The notes under the pieces: model-generated
What the model saw: only the letters and a program-made list of their open reading frames with translations
What the model was told of the DNA's origin: nothing
Databases searched by the model: none
Shown here: one piece after another, positions 6,634 to 15,198 of the stretch
Position numbering within the stretch: position 1 is the first letter of the stretch
Layout of the letters: the number at the start of each line of letters is the position of its first letter
Position numbers and translations under genes: made by a program
Source of the DNA: Lactobacillales bacterium
GTDB taxonomy: Bacteria; Bacillota_I; Bacilli_A; RF39; UBA660
Assembly: GCA_015059545.1 (NCBI GenBank)
Contig: SVAG01000002.1
Location: 1-64,000, forward strand
Reading direction: 5' to 3'
DNA length: 64,000 bases

Positions 6634-9600
6634 TTAACTAACTCTTTTATACATATATACAGTTATATATGGATCTAATACACTAAATGATCCACCACTT
6701 CCTGTACTTCCTGAATTACTAGTAGAAGCTGCTCCTGTAGTCATTGCTGGTACTGTATGTTTATGAGCTCCACTTGAAGCAATTGAAAGTGTTCCTGATG
6801 AAATTGTTCCTGAAATTGAATGTTCATGTCCTCCTCCTGATGCAGTTTTTGAAGAAACATTCTTATTAACATTATACCAATATCCACCTAAATTTGTATT
6901 TACATAACCTAATTCATAACCTTGTCCACTTGAACAAGTTGTAGTATCTATTCCAATAAAAAGTGAATCTGAACCTGTTGATAATCCATGTGTATGAGAA
7001 CCAGTTGAATTAGAAGTTAATGAATAAGATGCTGTTCCTGTACCAGTCGAATGAGTATGAGCTCCACTTGATGATATTGTTGTAGCTGGTGTTGCATGTG
7101 TATGGCTTATACTATGTGTATGCGATGGTAAATATGAAGTTGTTAATGTTACAGTACTTGCACCTCCTGTTGAAGATGCAGTCCCTGTTGTTCCTCTTAA
7201 AACCCTATTAGTTCCAAATGCTTCCCATGTTCCTCCATATTTACTTGCTATTTTCGCTGCTGTATTTTCATCACTAGCAATAGTTATATAAATACTTCCT
7301 ATAGGATGACTAGCAAGAAATTGATTATTTACTAATTCTGTATATTTATTATTTAATAAAGTATATATATTATTATAGAATTTTTCTAATTCAGATGATG
7401 ATAATGTATATTCTGTAGAATTACCTATAGTATCAGTTATTTTTAATTTAACTGTACTAGCATGTAAACTATTAAATGTATAACTAGAACTTGTACTTTC
7501 AACATAACTTGTTCCATCTATACTATAATAATATTTGTTTAATCCTGATTCTTTATCTGTACAACTCATTTTTACAGTCATACTACTTAATGTATAAGCT
7601 GATATTGTATTTGTACATGATGGAGCTGTTGTATCTATTCCACTTACTGTTTGACTACTTCCTGTTACATAGTTTGTTCCATCATTTACTCTTGCAATAA
7701 TTGTTCCATTTGATGTAAATGTTATTGCTCCACTATATGTCTTAAATGTTGTTCCTCCATCTAAACTATATTCATGTGTATATTTATTATCTGTATCTTT
7801 ATAGTCAATCGTTACTGTTTTACTTTTTGCCCATCCTTCTGGTGTTACTGTATATGTTGGAGCTGATATTGTAGTTGTTGCAATACTTTGCACACTACTA
7901 TCTAAATAATTTTTACTATTTAAACCATTATTTGTGTATGTTTTATTTATTACTCTTGTTTTTATTTTATATGTTCCACTTGTTAAATTATTAAATGTAT
8001 AACTATTTGTTGTTTGAATACTTGTCCATGTTGTTCCTCCGTCTTTACTAAATTGATATCCATAGATTCCTGATTCACTATCTGTTCCGCTTGCTACTAC
8101 TGTTATACTCTTACTTGTTCTTGTATAAGAGAATGTACTACTTGTTGGGGCTGTTGTATCTATACTTGTTATTGTTTGACTACTTCCTGTTACATAGTTT
8201 ACTCCATCTGTTATTCTTCCTATTATTGTTCCATTTGATGTAAATGTTACTTCACTACTATATGTTTTAAATGTTGTTCCTCCATCTAAACTGTATTCTA
8301 ACGTTCCTGATGGACATCCACTTGGATTTGTTATTTTTACTTTCTTACTTTGCGCCCATCCTGATGATGGTGTTATTGTATATGTCGGAGCACATAGTGC
8401 TGTTGTTGATACATTATATGTACTACTATCTAAGTAGTTTAAACTATTTATTCCCTCATTTTGATATGTTCCATTTACTGTTCTTACCTTTAATTTATAA
8501 GATCCTGTTTTTATATTACTAAATGTATATGTTTTTCCTGTTTGAATACTTGTCCATGTTGCTCCATCATCTTTACTAAATTGATATCCATAGATTCCTG
8601 ATTCACTATCTGTTCCACTTGCTGTTATTGTTATACTCTTTGTTGTCATTTCATATGTTAAACTACTCTTTGTTGGTTTTGTTCTATCTATTTGTGTTAT
8701 GCTTTGACTTGTTCCTGATACATAGTTTGTTCCATCGTTTACTCTTGCGATTACTGTTCCAGCACTTGTAAATTCTACTCCTTGTTTATATAACTCAAAA
8801 CTTTCTCCTCCATCTAAGCTATACTCATTCGTATATCCTGTTGGATATGTTATTGTTACTACTTTACTTTGTGACCATCCTGTTTTATCTATCGCATATA
8901 TTGGTTTTGTTATTTCTGTTGTTGGTACTGCTTCTGATATACTGTCTTTTGAGTTTAAACTATTTATTCCTTCATTCTTATATGTATTATTTATTACTTT
9001 TACTTTTATTGTATATGTTCCTGTTGTTAGTTTATCAAACGTATATGTTTTTCCCGTTTGGATACTTGTCCATGTTGCTCCATTATCTTTACTAAATTGA
9101 TATCCGTAGATTCCTGATTCTGTATCTTCTCCACTTGCTGTTACTGTTATACTCTTACTTGTTTTTGTGTATGTAAATGTTGCACTTGTTGGCGCTGTTC
9201 TATCTATATTTGTTACTGTTTGACTACTTCCTGTTACATAGTTTGTTCCATCATTTACTCTTGCGATTACTGTTCCAGCACTTGTAAATTCTATCGCACT
9301 ACTATATGTTTTAAATGTTGTTCCACTATCTATACTATATTCGTTTGTATATCCACTTGGATATGTTATGGTTACTTTTTTACTTTGTGCCCATCCTGTT
9401 TTATTTATCGCATATGTTGGTACATCTATTTTTGTTGTTTCTATACTTTGGGTATCACTTGCTTTTGAATTTAAACTATTTATTCCTTCATTGTTGTATG
9501 TATTATTTATTACTTTTACTTTTACTTTATAAGTTCCTGTTGTTAGTTTATCAAATGTATATGTTTTTCCTGTTTGAATACTTGTCCATGTTACCCCATC

Positions 9601-11640
9601 GTCTTTACTAAATTGATATCCATAGATTCCTGATTCACTATCTGTTCCACTTGCGATTACTGTTATACTCTTACTTGTTTTTGTATATGTAAATGTTGCG
9701 CTTGTTGGAGCTGTTCTATCTATATTTGTTACTGTTTGACTACTTCCTGTTACATAGTTTGTTCCATCATTTACTCTTGCGATTACTGTTCCTTCACTTG
9801 TAAATTCTATCGCACTACTATATGTTTTAAATGTTGTTCCACTATCTATACTATATTCATTTGTATATCCACTTGGATATGTTATCGTTACTTTCTTACT
9901 TTGTGACCATCCTGTTTTATTTATTGCATATGTTGGTACATCTATTGTTGTTGTTGCTATACTTTCTGTACTACTATCTTTCGAGTTTAAATTATTTATT
10001 CCTTCATTATTATATGTATTATTTATTACTTTTACTTTTACTTTATATGTTCCTGTTTTTAGTTTATCGAATGTATATGTTTTTCCTGTTTGAATACTTG
10101 TCCATGTTGCTCCATCATCTTTACTGAATTGATATCCATATATTCCTGATTCACTATCTGTTCCACTTGCTGTTACTGTTATACTCTTACTTGTTTTTGT
10201 ATATGTAAATGTTGCACTTGTTGGCGCTGTTCTATCTATATTTGTTACTGTTTGACTACTTCCTGTTACATAGTTTACTCCATCGTTTACTCTTGCAATT
10301 ACTGTTCCGTTTTCTTTAAATTCTATTGCTTGTTCATATTTAGTGAATTTTTCTCCACCATCTATACTATATTCGTTTGTATATCCATTTGGATATGTGA
10401 TTGTTACTTTTTTACTTTGTGCCCATCCTGTTTTATTTATCGCATATGTTGGTACATCTATTTTTGTTGTTTCTATACTTTCTGTTGTACTTTCTTTTGA
10501 ATTTAAACTATTTATACCTTCATTTTCATATGTATTATTTATTACTTTTACTTTTATTTTATATATTCCTGTTTTTAAGTTTTCAAATGTATATATGTTT
10601 TCTTTTTGGATACTTGTCCATGTTGCTCCATCATCTTTACTGAATTGATATCCATATATTCCTGATTCATTATCTACTGCATTTGCCGTTACTTTTATAC
10701 TCTTACTTGTTTTTGTATACGTAAATGTTGCGCTTGTTGGAGCTGTTCTATCTATATTTGCTACTGTTTGACTTGAACTTGTTACATAGTTTACTCCATC
10801 ATTTACTCTTGCGATTACTGTTCCGTTTTCTTTAAATTCTATTGCTTTTTCATATTTGTTAAATTTTTCTCCACTATCTATACTATATTCATGTTCATAT
10901 TGATTTTTTTCATCTTGATAATCTATTGTCACTACTTTACTTTGTGCCCATCCTGTTTTATCAATTAAATATATTGGTGTATTTATTGTTTTTGTTTTTA
11001 TTTTATCTTCTATTTTTGTTTCTATATTATTTCTATTTACTATTATTATTTCGACTTTATATTCTGTTTCATTTTTTAATCCTTCAAATATTACTTGTCC
11101 ATACTTTCCTTCTATTATTTTTTCTTTTCCATCTATTTTTACTTTATATTCTTTTATTCCTGATTCTGGATCTATTCCTAATTCTTCTTCTATTGTTACT
11201 GTTATACTTTTTGATGTACTTGATAAATGATATTTACTTTTATCTACTTTTGCTGCTGTATTATCTACTTTATAACATTCATCTATTTTTGCTATTTTTA
11301 ATTTCTTTATTGGTCCATTTACGCAATATTCTTTATCTTTTATAAAGTATGCTTCTATTTCTCCATCTTTTTCTATAAATCTTCCGCTTTCAAAATTATC
11401 TTTTAATTCTAATTTTGTTATATCTATTCCATCTTCTGGAATATCATCTATATCATTTTCCATCATGTAGTATTCTATTTCACCTGATGCTATTACTACA
11501 CTTGATTTTACTGATTCTCTTTTTGAACTTTCTACTATATTTATTGTTATTGGTACAGCTATTACTGCCACTAGTCCTATTATTACTATGACTGCTAATA
11601 ATTCTATTAGTGTAAATCCTCTTTTATTTTGTGATTTCAT
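6634..11640 (-). CDS. Giant prepilin-like adhesin with Ig-type repeats and phage tail-collar tip
   Basis: 1668 aa. The N terminus is a type IV prepilin or pseudopilin: basic leader ending in G8, then F9-TLIELLAVIVIIGLVAV with the mature Glu5 (E13), followed by a helical spine to ~60 and a short globular part to ~125. A half unit (~130-215) leads into seven repeats of ~172 aa from about residue 219 to ~1390. Each is a pair of beta-sandwich-like modules (xPTYAINKTGWAQSKKVTI... then DRTAPTSATFTYTKTSKSITV...ESGIYGYQFSKD). Residues ~1441-1668 are a tail-collar domain like that of the two downstream genes. Such N-terminal motifs need a prepilin peptidase and a pilus machine; none is in the window. 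Expected to be a long stalk carrying a receptor-binding tip away from the cell. First gene of the operon. Confidence 0.85.
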   Translation of the reverse strand: MKSQNKRGFTLIELLAVIVIIGLVAVIAVPITINIVESSKRESVKSSVVIASGEIEYYMMENDIDDIPEDGIDITKLELKDNFESGRFIEKDGEIEAYFIKDKEYCVNGPIKKLKIAKIDECYKVDNTAAKVDKSKYHLSSTSKSITVTIEEELGIDPESGIKEYKVKIDGKEKIIEGKYGQVIFEGLKNETEYKVEIIIVNRNNIETKIEDKIKTKTINTPIYLIDKTGWAQSKVVTIDYQDEKNQYEHEYSIDSGEKFNKYEKAIEFKENGTVIARVNDGVNYVTSSSQTVANIDRTAPTSATFTYTKTSKSIKVTANAVDNESGIYGYQFSKDDGATWTSIQKENIYTFENLKTGIYKIKVKVINNTYENEGINSLNSKESTTESIETTKIDVPTYAINKTGWAQSKKVTITYPNGYTNEYSIDGGEKFTKYEQAIEFKENGTVIARVNDGVNYVTGSSQTVTNIDRTAPTSATFTYTKTSKSITVTASGTDSESGIYGYQFSKDDGATWTSIQTGKTYTFDKLKTGTYKVKVKVINNTYNNEGINNLNSKDSSTESIATTTIDVPTYAINKTGWSQSKKVTITYPSGYTNEYSIDSGTTFKTYSSAIEFTSEGTVIARVNDGTNYVTGSSQTVTNIDRTAPTSATFTYTKTSKSITVIASGTDSESGIYGYQFSKDDGVTWTSIQTGKTYTFDKLTTGTYKVKVKVINNTYNNEGINSLNSKASDTQSIETTKIDVPTYAINKTGWAQSKKVTITYPSGYTNEYSIDSGTTFKTYSSAIEFTSAGTVIARVNDGTNYVTGSSQTVTNIDRTAPTSATFTYTKTSKSITVTASGEDTESGIYGYQFSKDNGATWTSIQTGKTYTFDKLTTGTYTIKVKVINNTYKNEGINSLNSKDSISEAVPTTEITKPIYAIDKTGWSQSKVVTITYPTGYTNEYSLDGGESFELYKQGVEFTSAGTVIARVNDGTNYVSGTSQSITQIDRTKPTKSSLTYEMTTKSITITASGTDSESGIYGYQFSKDDGATWTSIQTGKTYTFSNIKTGSYKLKVRTVNGTYQNEGINSLNYLDSSTYNVSTTALCAPTYTITPSSGWAQSKKVKITNPSGCPSGTLEYSLDGGTTFKTYSSEVTFTSNGTIIGRITDGVNYVTGSSQTITSIDTTAPTSSTFSYTRTSKSITVVASGTDSESGIYGYQFSKDGGTTWTSIQTTNSYTFNNLTSGTYKIKTRVINKTYTNNGLNSKNYLDSSVQSIATTTISAPTYTVTPEGWAKSKTVTIDYKDTDNKYTHEYSLDGGTTFKTYSGAITFTSNGTIIARVNDGTNYVTGSSQTVSGIDTTAPSCTNTISAYTLSSMTVKMSCTDKESGLNKYYYSIDGTSYVESTSSSYTFNSLHASTVKLKITDTIGNSTEYTLSSSELEKFYNNIYTLLNNKYTELVNNQFLASHPIGSIYITIASDENTAAKIASKYGGTWEAFGTNRVLRGTTGTASSTGGASTVTLTTSYLPSHTHSISHTHATPATTISSSGAHTHSTGTGTASYSLTSNSTGSHTHGLSTGSDSLFIGIDTTTCSSGQGYELGYVNTNLGGYWYNVNKNVSSKTASGGGHEHSISGTISSGTLSIASSGAHKHTVPAMTTGAASTSNSGSTGSGGSFSVLDPYITVYMYKRVS
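7590..10990 (-). repeat. Seven in-frame ~516-bp direct repeats in the giant adhesin gene
   Basis: Repeat boundaries taken at the PTYAINKTGW motif fall near 10984, 10459, 9943, 9427, 8911, 8394 and 7868, so the period is 516 nt (172 codons) for the central units and 517-526 nt at the ends. Units 2-4 are almost identical at the DNA level, the outer ones more diverged. This is what unequal crossing-over inside the gene would leave, and copy number may vary between strains. Confidence 0.9.
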
Positions 11641-11669
11641 ACTTTACACTCCCTTTACTATACATAACA

Positions 11670-11698
11670 ATTATATATTAAAAAAAATAGTTTTTCAA
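11670..11698 (-). promoter_or_regulatory. Candidate promoter of the fibre operon
   Basis: TTGAAA (11698-11693) and TATAAT (11675-11670), spacer 17 nt. The -35 element is inside the hairpin of the terminator of the upstream gene. The ribosome site AAAGGGAGTG precedes the ATG at 11640. Confidence 0.6.
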
Positions 11699-11704
11699 CT
11701 ATTT
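11681..11704 (-). terminator. Terminator of the 102-aa membrane protein gene
   Basis: Stem AAATAGTT/AACTATTT (11685-11692, 11697-11704) followed on the minus strand by a run of T. The TAA of the gene lies in the stem. The same 23-nt sequence occurs at the far end of the fibre operon. Confidence 0.8.
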
Positions 11705-12011
11705 ATTTTCCTCTTTTAAAGAAATATTTTACTAAATAAACTTCTAGAGATACAAAGACTGCTAATAACATCCACATTAATATTTCATATAATAATCCAT
11801 TAGCATATTTACCTAACATACTAAATAATGATGTTGGAATATATTCATTTACAATTTTGTTTACTTCTGGAACTATTTTAAAATGATCTCCTATAAAGTG
11901 TAAAATTCTAAAGAATATTTCTATTATTCCTAATAAATAAACTACATTTTTATAATCTCTAAAGAAACAAGCAGCTACAATAATTAATACTAATATAATA
12001 ATTAAATCCAT
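11703..12011 (-). CDS. Small membrane protein of unknown function
   Basis: 102 aa, not recognised. Three hydrophobic segments: residues 3-16, a weaker one at ~24-40, and a long one at ~74-95, ending in a basic tail (KYFFKRGK). A start at 12011 is backed by AGGTAGGTG upstream. It is a single transcription unit ending in its own terminator just before the fibre operon promoter. Function cannot be inferred from sequence; nearness to the fibre genes is the only hint. Confidence 0.6.
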   Translation of the reverse strand: MDLIIILVLIIVAACFFRDYKNVVYLLGIIEIFFRILHFIGDHFKIVPEVNKIVNEYIPTSLFSMLGKYANGLLYEILMWMLLAVFVSLEVYLVKYFFKRGK

Positions 12012-12049
12012 ACGACACCTACCTTGTAATAATTATAACATATTAATTA

Positions 12050-12075
12050 AAAAAAAAGAAGTTTTTTCTTCTTTT
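12050..12075 (-). terminator. Terminator after the 344-aa membrane-anchored protein
   Basis: Stem AAAAGAAG/CTTCTTTT (12054-12061, 12068-12075) with a T-rich run on the minus strand, starting at the last codon of the gene. Confidence 0.7.
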
Positions 12076-13108
12076 ATTTTATAACATATATACTATCTGC
12101 ATTTATCACTTTTGTAGTATTATCTTCAAATGTTATTGTTTCTTTAATAGGATCATAATTTTCATCTTCTGTTAATCCTTTATTTGTAGTAGTTGTTTTT
12201 GTAACTTTTTTATCACTTACAAGAACTACATTATATTTTATTTCTTCAGTACTATAATCCAGTGTTAATTTATATAATTTATCATTAGAAATTATATAAT
12301 AATGAACTTTATAATATTCTAATTCTAAATATTTCGATTCATCATCTATTGGTTCATCTTTTACTAAATAAATTTTATCTGCTTTAAAATCTTTATTTTT
12401 ATATTTTATTGTTTCTTTTAAAAATATTTCTTGAATTGTACCATCTTTAAAAATTAAAATATTTCCATTAAGACTTTCTAAATAAATACTATAATCTTTT
12501 TTTCCTATAGTAACTTTTTTACTTTCATCATAATCAAAACTTCTTATTTCACCATTTTCTAAAACAACAGCTAAATTAGATGGTCCACAACCTTCACTAA
12601 ATGTTGTATCAACATGAAATGTAATATTTATGATTTTTTCTTTTGTATCTAATTTATTAAATACAATTTTTCCTTTTTCAAAATTCTTATCTTCTTCATC
12701 TATTATTGTATAGAAAACTTCATTATTCTCATTAATAGCTAAAATTGGTGTTTCACCACATAATTCATTATACGTAAATGATTTAATATTTCCTGTTAAT
12801 CCTGTAATATTAAATTGAGTATTTTTAGATTTTGCTTTTAAATTTTTATTTTCTATATAAAAAGTTGCATTTTCATATTTTGTTTCTTTAGTTTGATATA
12901 CTAATGAAAAATCAATCTCTGATTTTTGAAAATTATAATATTCTCTAGTCTCAGTTACTTTATCTTCTGTTTCTTCTATTTTTGTTTCTTCTTTTTGTTC
13001 CTTTTTTGGTTCTTCTTGTTTATTTAAAACAACAAATATTATAACTCCTACTAATAAAATAATTATTCCTATTAAAAACACTATTAATTTATTCTTTTTT
13101 TCTTCCAT
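12074..13108 (-). CDS. Membrane-anchored extracellular protein of unknown function
   Basis: 344 aa, not recognised. One N-terminal anchor helix (~8-28), a strongly charged Lys/Glu linker (~31-55), then ~290 residues of alternating beta-strand-like segments (for example NNEVFYTI, NGEIRSFDYDE, DGTIQEIF, NDKLYKLTL), which could be a small beta-propeller. Two cysteine-containing spots (ELCGET and EGCGPS) could form a disulfide. Predicted to face outside. It has its own terminator, and TATAAT-like boxes lie in the 100 bp upstream. Confidence 0.6.
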   Translation of the reverse strand: MEEKKNKLIVFLIGIIILLVGVIIFVVLNKQEEPKKEQKEETKIEETEDKVTETREYYNFQKSEIDFSLVYQTKETKYENATFYIENKNLKAKSKNTQFNITGLTGNIKSFTYNELCGETPILAINENNEVFYTIIDEEDKNFEKGKIVFNKLDTKEKIINITFHVDTTFSEGCGPSNLAVVLENGEIRSFDYDESKKVTIGKKDYSIYLESLNGNILIFKDGTIQEIFLKETIKYKNKDFKADKIYLVKDEPIDDESKYLELEYYKVHYYIISNDKLYKLTLDYSTEEIKYNVVLVSDKKVTKTTTTNKGLTEDENYDPIKETITFEDNTTKVINADSIYVIK

Positions 13109-13200
13109 TTTTATCCTCTCCTTACTATTAATACAATTATATCATTATAATCCTTGCAAAAATATTAAAAAAAATTAAAATTACATTTATTTACATAAAA

Positions 13201-13230
13201 AAAGAAAAAATTATATAATTTCTTCTTTTA
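13201..13230 (-). terminator. Terminator of the suf operon
   Basis: AT-rich stem of about 14 bp made by the last codons of sufS and the following bases, followed by a run of T on the minus strand. The sufS stop lies in the stem. Confidence 0.6.
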
Positions 13231-14404
13231 TTTTTGGATTTTTTAATACTTCTACTAATTTATCTATTTCTTCTTTTGTATTATAAAAAGAAAGTGAAGC
13301 TCTACAAGTATTTTTAATACCTATTTCTTCTTTCAATGTTTTTGTACAATGATTACCTGCTCTTACACATATATTATATTTATTTAAATATATTGCTAGG
13401 TCTTGAGCAAATATATCTTTTATATTAAAAGTTATAATAGCACTTTCAGTATTTTTATTTATAATAATTATTTCTTTAACTTCTTCTAATCTTTTAATAG
13501 CGTATTTTTTTAATTCTTTTTCATATTTTTCTATATTTTCTATACCAATATTATTTATATATTCAATTACTTTACCAAATCCGATTATTCCAGCAATATT
13601 TTGTGTTCCTGCTTCTAGTAAATATGGTATTTCATTATATATTCTTACAACATCACTTGTATATGATGAATTCATTCCACCACCATATATAATTGGTCTT
13701 ATATTATTTAATAATTCTTCTTTACCATATAAAATTCCAACTCCTGTTGGACCATACATTTTATGAGATGAAAAAGCTAAAAAATCGATATCTAAATCTT
13801 GTACATCTGTTTTAGTATGAGCTATACTTTGTGCGGCATCTCCAACTACTAATATATTGTTTTTATGAGCTAATTCTATTATTTCTTTTATTGGTCTTAT
13901 ATCTCCTACTACATTTGTAATTAAAGCTATACTAATTACTTTAGTATTTTCTGTTATACATTTTTTTAAATTATCTATTGTTAAATTTAAGTTTTCATCT
14001 AAATCTACATACTTAATTTTTAAATTTAATTCATCTTTTAATTCAAACCAAGGAAGAATATTAGAAGCATGTTCAGATTTTGTAAGTATTACCTCATCAT
14101 TTTCTTTTAAATAATATTTAAAATATCCAAATATTATTTTATTAAGTGAATCTGTTGTTCCACTTGTAAAAATTATTTCTTTTCTACTTTTAGCATTTAT
14201 AAAATCTTTTACTAGGTCTCTCGTTTTTTCTAATTTTTCATCTACTTTTAGACTAATATCATAATCTCCTCTATGGGCATTTGCGCTATAGTTATCATAA
14301 TAATCACTTATAGTTTCAGCTAATATTTTTGGTTTTAAGGAAGTTGCTCCATTATCAAAATATATTAAATTTTGTTTTAATAAAGGAAAATCTTCTCTAT
14401 TCAT
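13211..14404 (-). CDS. sufS: SufS cysteine desulfurase
   Basis: 397-aa PLP enzyme that takes sulfur from cysteine for Fe-S cluster assembly. Visible features: the N-terminal IYFDNGATSLKP segment, the PLP-binding VVGDAAQS and SSHK motif (Lys215), and the catalytic RAGNHC loop with Cys353, the group II (SufS) type. It is the last of three suf genes, 4 nt after sufB/D, with GGAGGTGAAA overlapping the end of that gene. No sufU or sufE is present next to it, so its sulfur-transfer partner is not visible. Confidence 0.95.
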   Translation of the reverse strand: MNREDFPLLKQNLIYFDNGATSLKPKILAETISDYYDNYSANAHRGDYDISLKVDEKLEKTRDLVKDFINAKSRKEIIFTSGTTDSLNKIIFGYFKYYLKENDEVILTKSEHASNILPWFELKDELNLKIKYVDLDENLNLTIDNLKKCITENTKVISIALITNVVGDIRPIKEIIELAHKNNILVVGDAAQSIAHTKTDVQDLDIDFLAFSSHKMYGPTGVGILYGKEELLNNIRPIIYGGGMNSSYTSDVVRIYNEIPYLLEAGTQNIAGIIGFGKVIEYINNIGIENIEKYEKELKKYAIKRLEEVKEIIIINKNTESAIITFNIKDIFAQDLAIYLNKYNICVRAGNHCTKTLKEEIGIKNTCRASLSFYNTKEEIDKLVEVLKNPKIKEEII

Positions 14405-14408
14405 TATT

Positions 14409-15197
14409 TCACCTCCAATACATATTTATAATTTCATCTAATTTCTTTTTATTTTTTATATCTACATTTAAAAATCCTTTTATAAGTAAATTTAAAGCTT
14501 TTTCTTCAGTAATACCTCTACTCATTAAATAGAATAATTCACTATCACTAAATTTTCCTATTAGAGCAGAATGATTTGCTTCTACATCATTTTCATCTAT
14601 TATTAATATAGGATTTATAGTACATTTTTTATCATTTAAATTAATTATTCTATTATTTTGATTTACTATACAATTTTTTATTCCATTATATACCATTCCA
14701 GTAACATTAAATTTAGTTTTTCCATTTAATAAATTAACTGCTTTATTATTTAAATTACTAATAGTGTTTTTACACATATGATATACAACTATATCTAAAT
14801 CTTGTTTATCTTTTGATATAGAATTATAGTTATAATTTATTTCGGCATTTTCTCCATTTAAATATATAACATCTAATTCTTTTACTTTATTACAATTATA
14901 AAATTTATTAACTAATGTATTACTATTTGTATCTAAATAGTATTTATATTGTACTTTTATTTTTTCTTCACATCTAAGTTCATATAATTTAAAATTTATA
15001 TTTTCTTTTACTTTTATGCATATATCTAATTTAGATTCTTCTTTATTATTATATTCAATTATTAAACTAGTACTTTTTAAAACATTTATTTCTATTTTTG
15101 TAATATCAAAAATATCTTGTTTTTCTATTACTTTTATATCTAATGATGAATTAGTATTAAGTGTTACTGAATCACCATTTACTATTATTTTATTCAT
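14409..15197 (-). CDS. Short SufB/SufD-family scaffold protein
   Basis: 262 aa. The C-terminal half keeps the SufB/D signature: TINPILIIDENDVEANHSALIGK, then LFYLMSRGITEEKALNLLIKGFL (~215-250). The middle is a run of short beta-strands as in the SufB/D beta-helix. Real SufB is ~465 aa and SufD ~400, so the N-terminal domain is missing. It is the only SufB/D gene in the operon; presumably a homodimer with SufC, as in the minimal SMS-type systems. It starts 1 nt after sufC. Whether it is nearer SufB or SufD cannot be decided by eye. Confidence 0.85.
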   Translation of the reverse strand: MNKIIVNGDSVTLNTNSSLDIKVIEKQDIFDITKIEINVLKSTSLIIEYNNKEESKLDICIKVKENINFKLYELRCEEKIKVQYKYYLDTNSNTLVNKFYNCNKVKELDVIYLNGENAEINYNYNSISKDKQDLDIVVYHMCKNTISNLNNKAVNLLNGKTKFNVTGMVYNGIKNCIVNQNNRIINLNDKKCTINPILIIDENDVEANHSALIGKFSDSELFYLMSRGITEEKALNLLIKGFLNVDIKNKKKLDEIINMYWR

Positions 15198-15198
15198 T

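Noticed and set aside
5000-7300. Diversity-generating retroelement acting on the collar domains
   Set aside because: No reverse transcriptase or template repeat in the window, and the inner modules differ in length, unlike A-directed point changes.
7590-10990. CRISPR array
   Set aside because: The repeats are 516 nt long, in frame and without short repeat-spacer alternation.
7491-11345. Plus-strand ORFs of 60-140 codons across the giant adhesin gene
   Set aside because: Leu/Tyr/Phe-rich shadows of a repetitive coding region on the other strand. No ribosome sites, and they recur with the 516-bp period.
4996-11640. Prophage tail region
   Set aside because: Tail-collar domains are present, but there are no capsid, portal, terminase, tape-measure, integrase or lysis genes nearby, and the tips have signal peptides or a prepilin leader.
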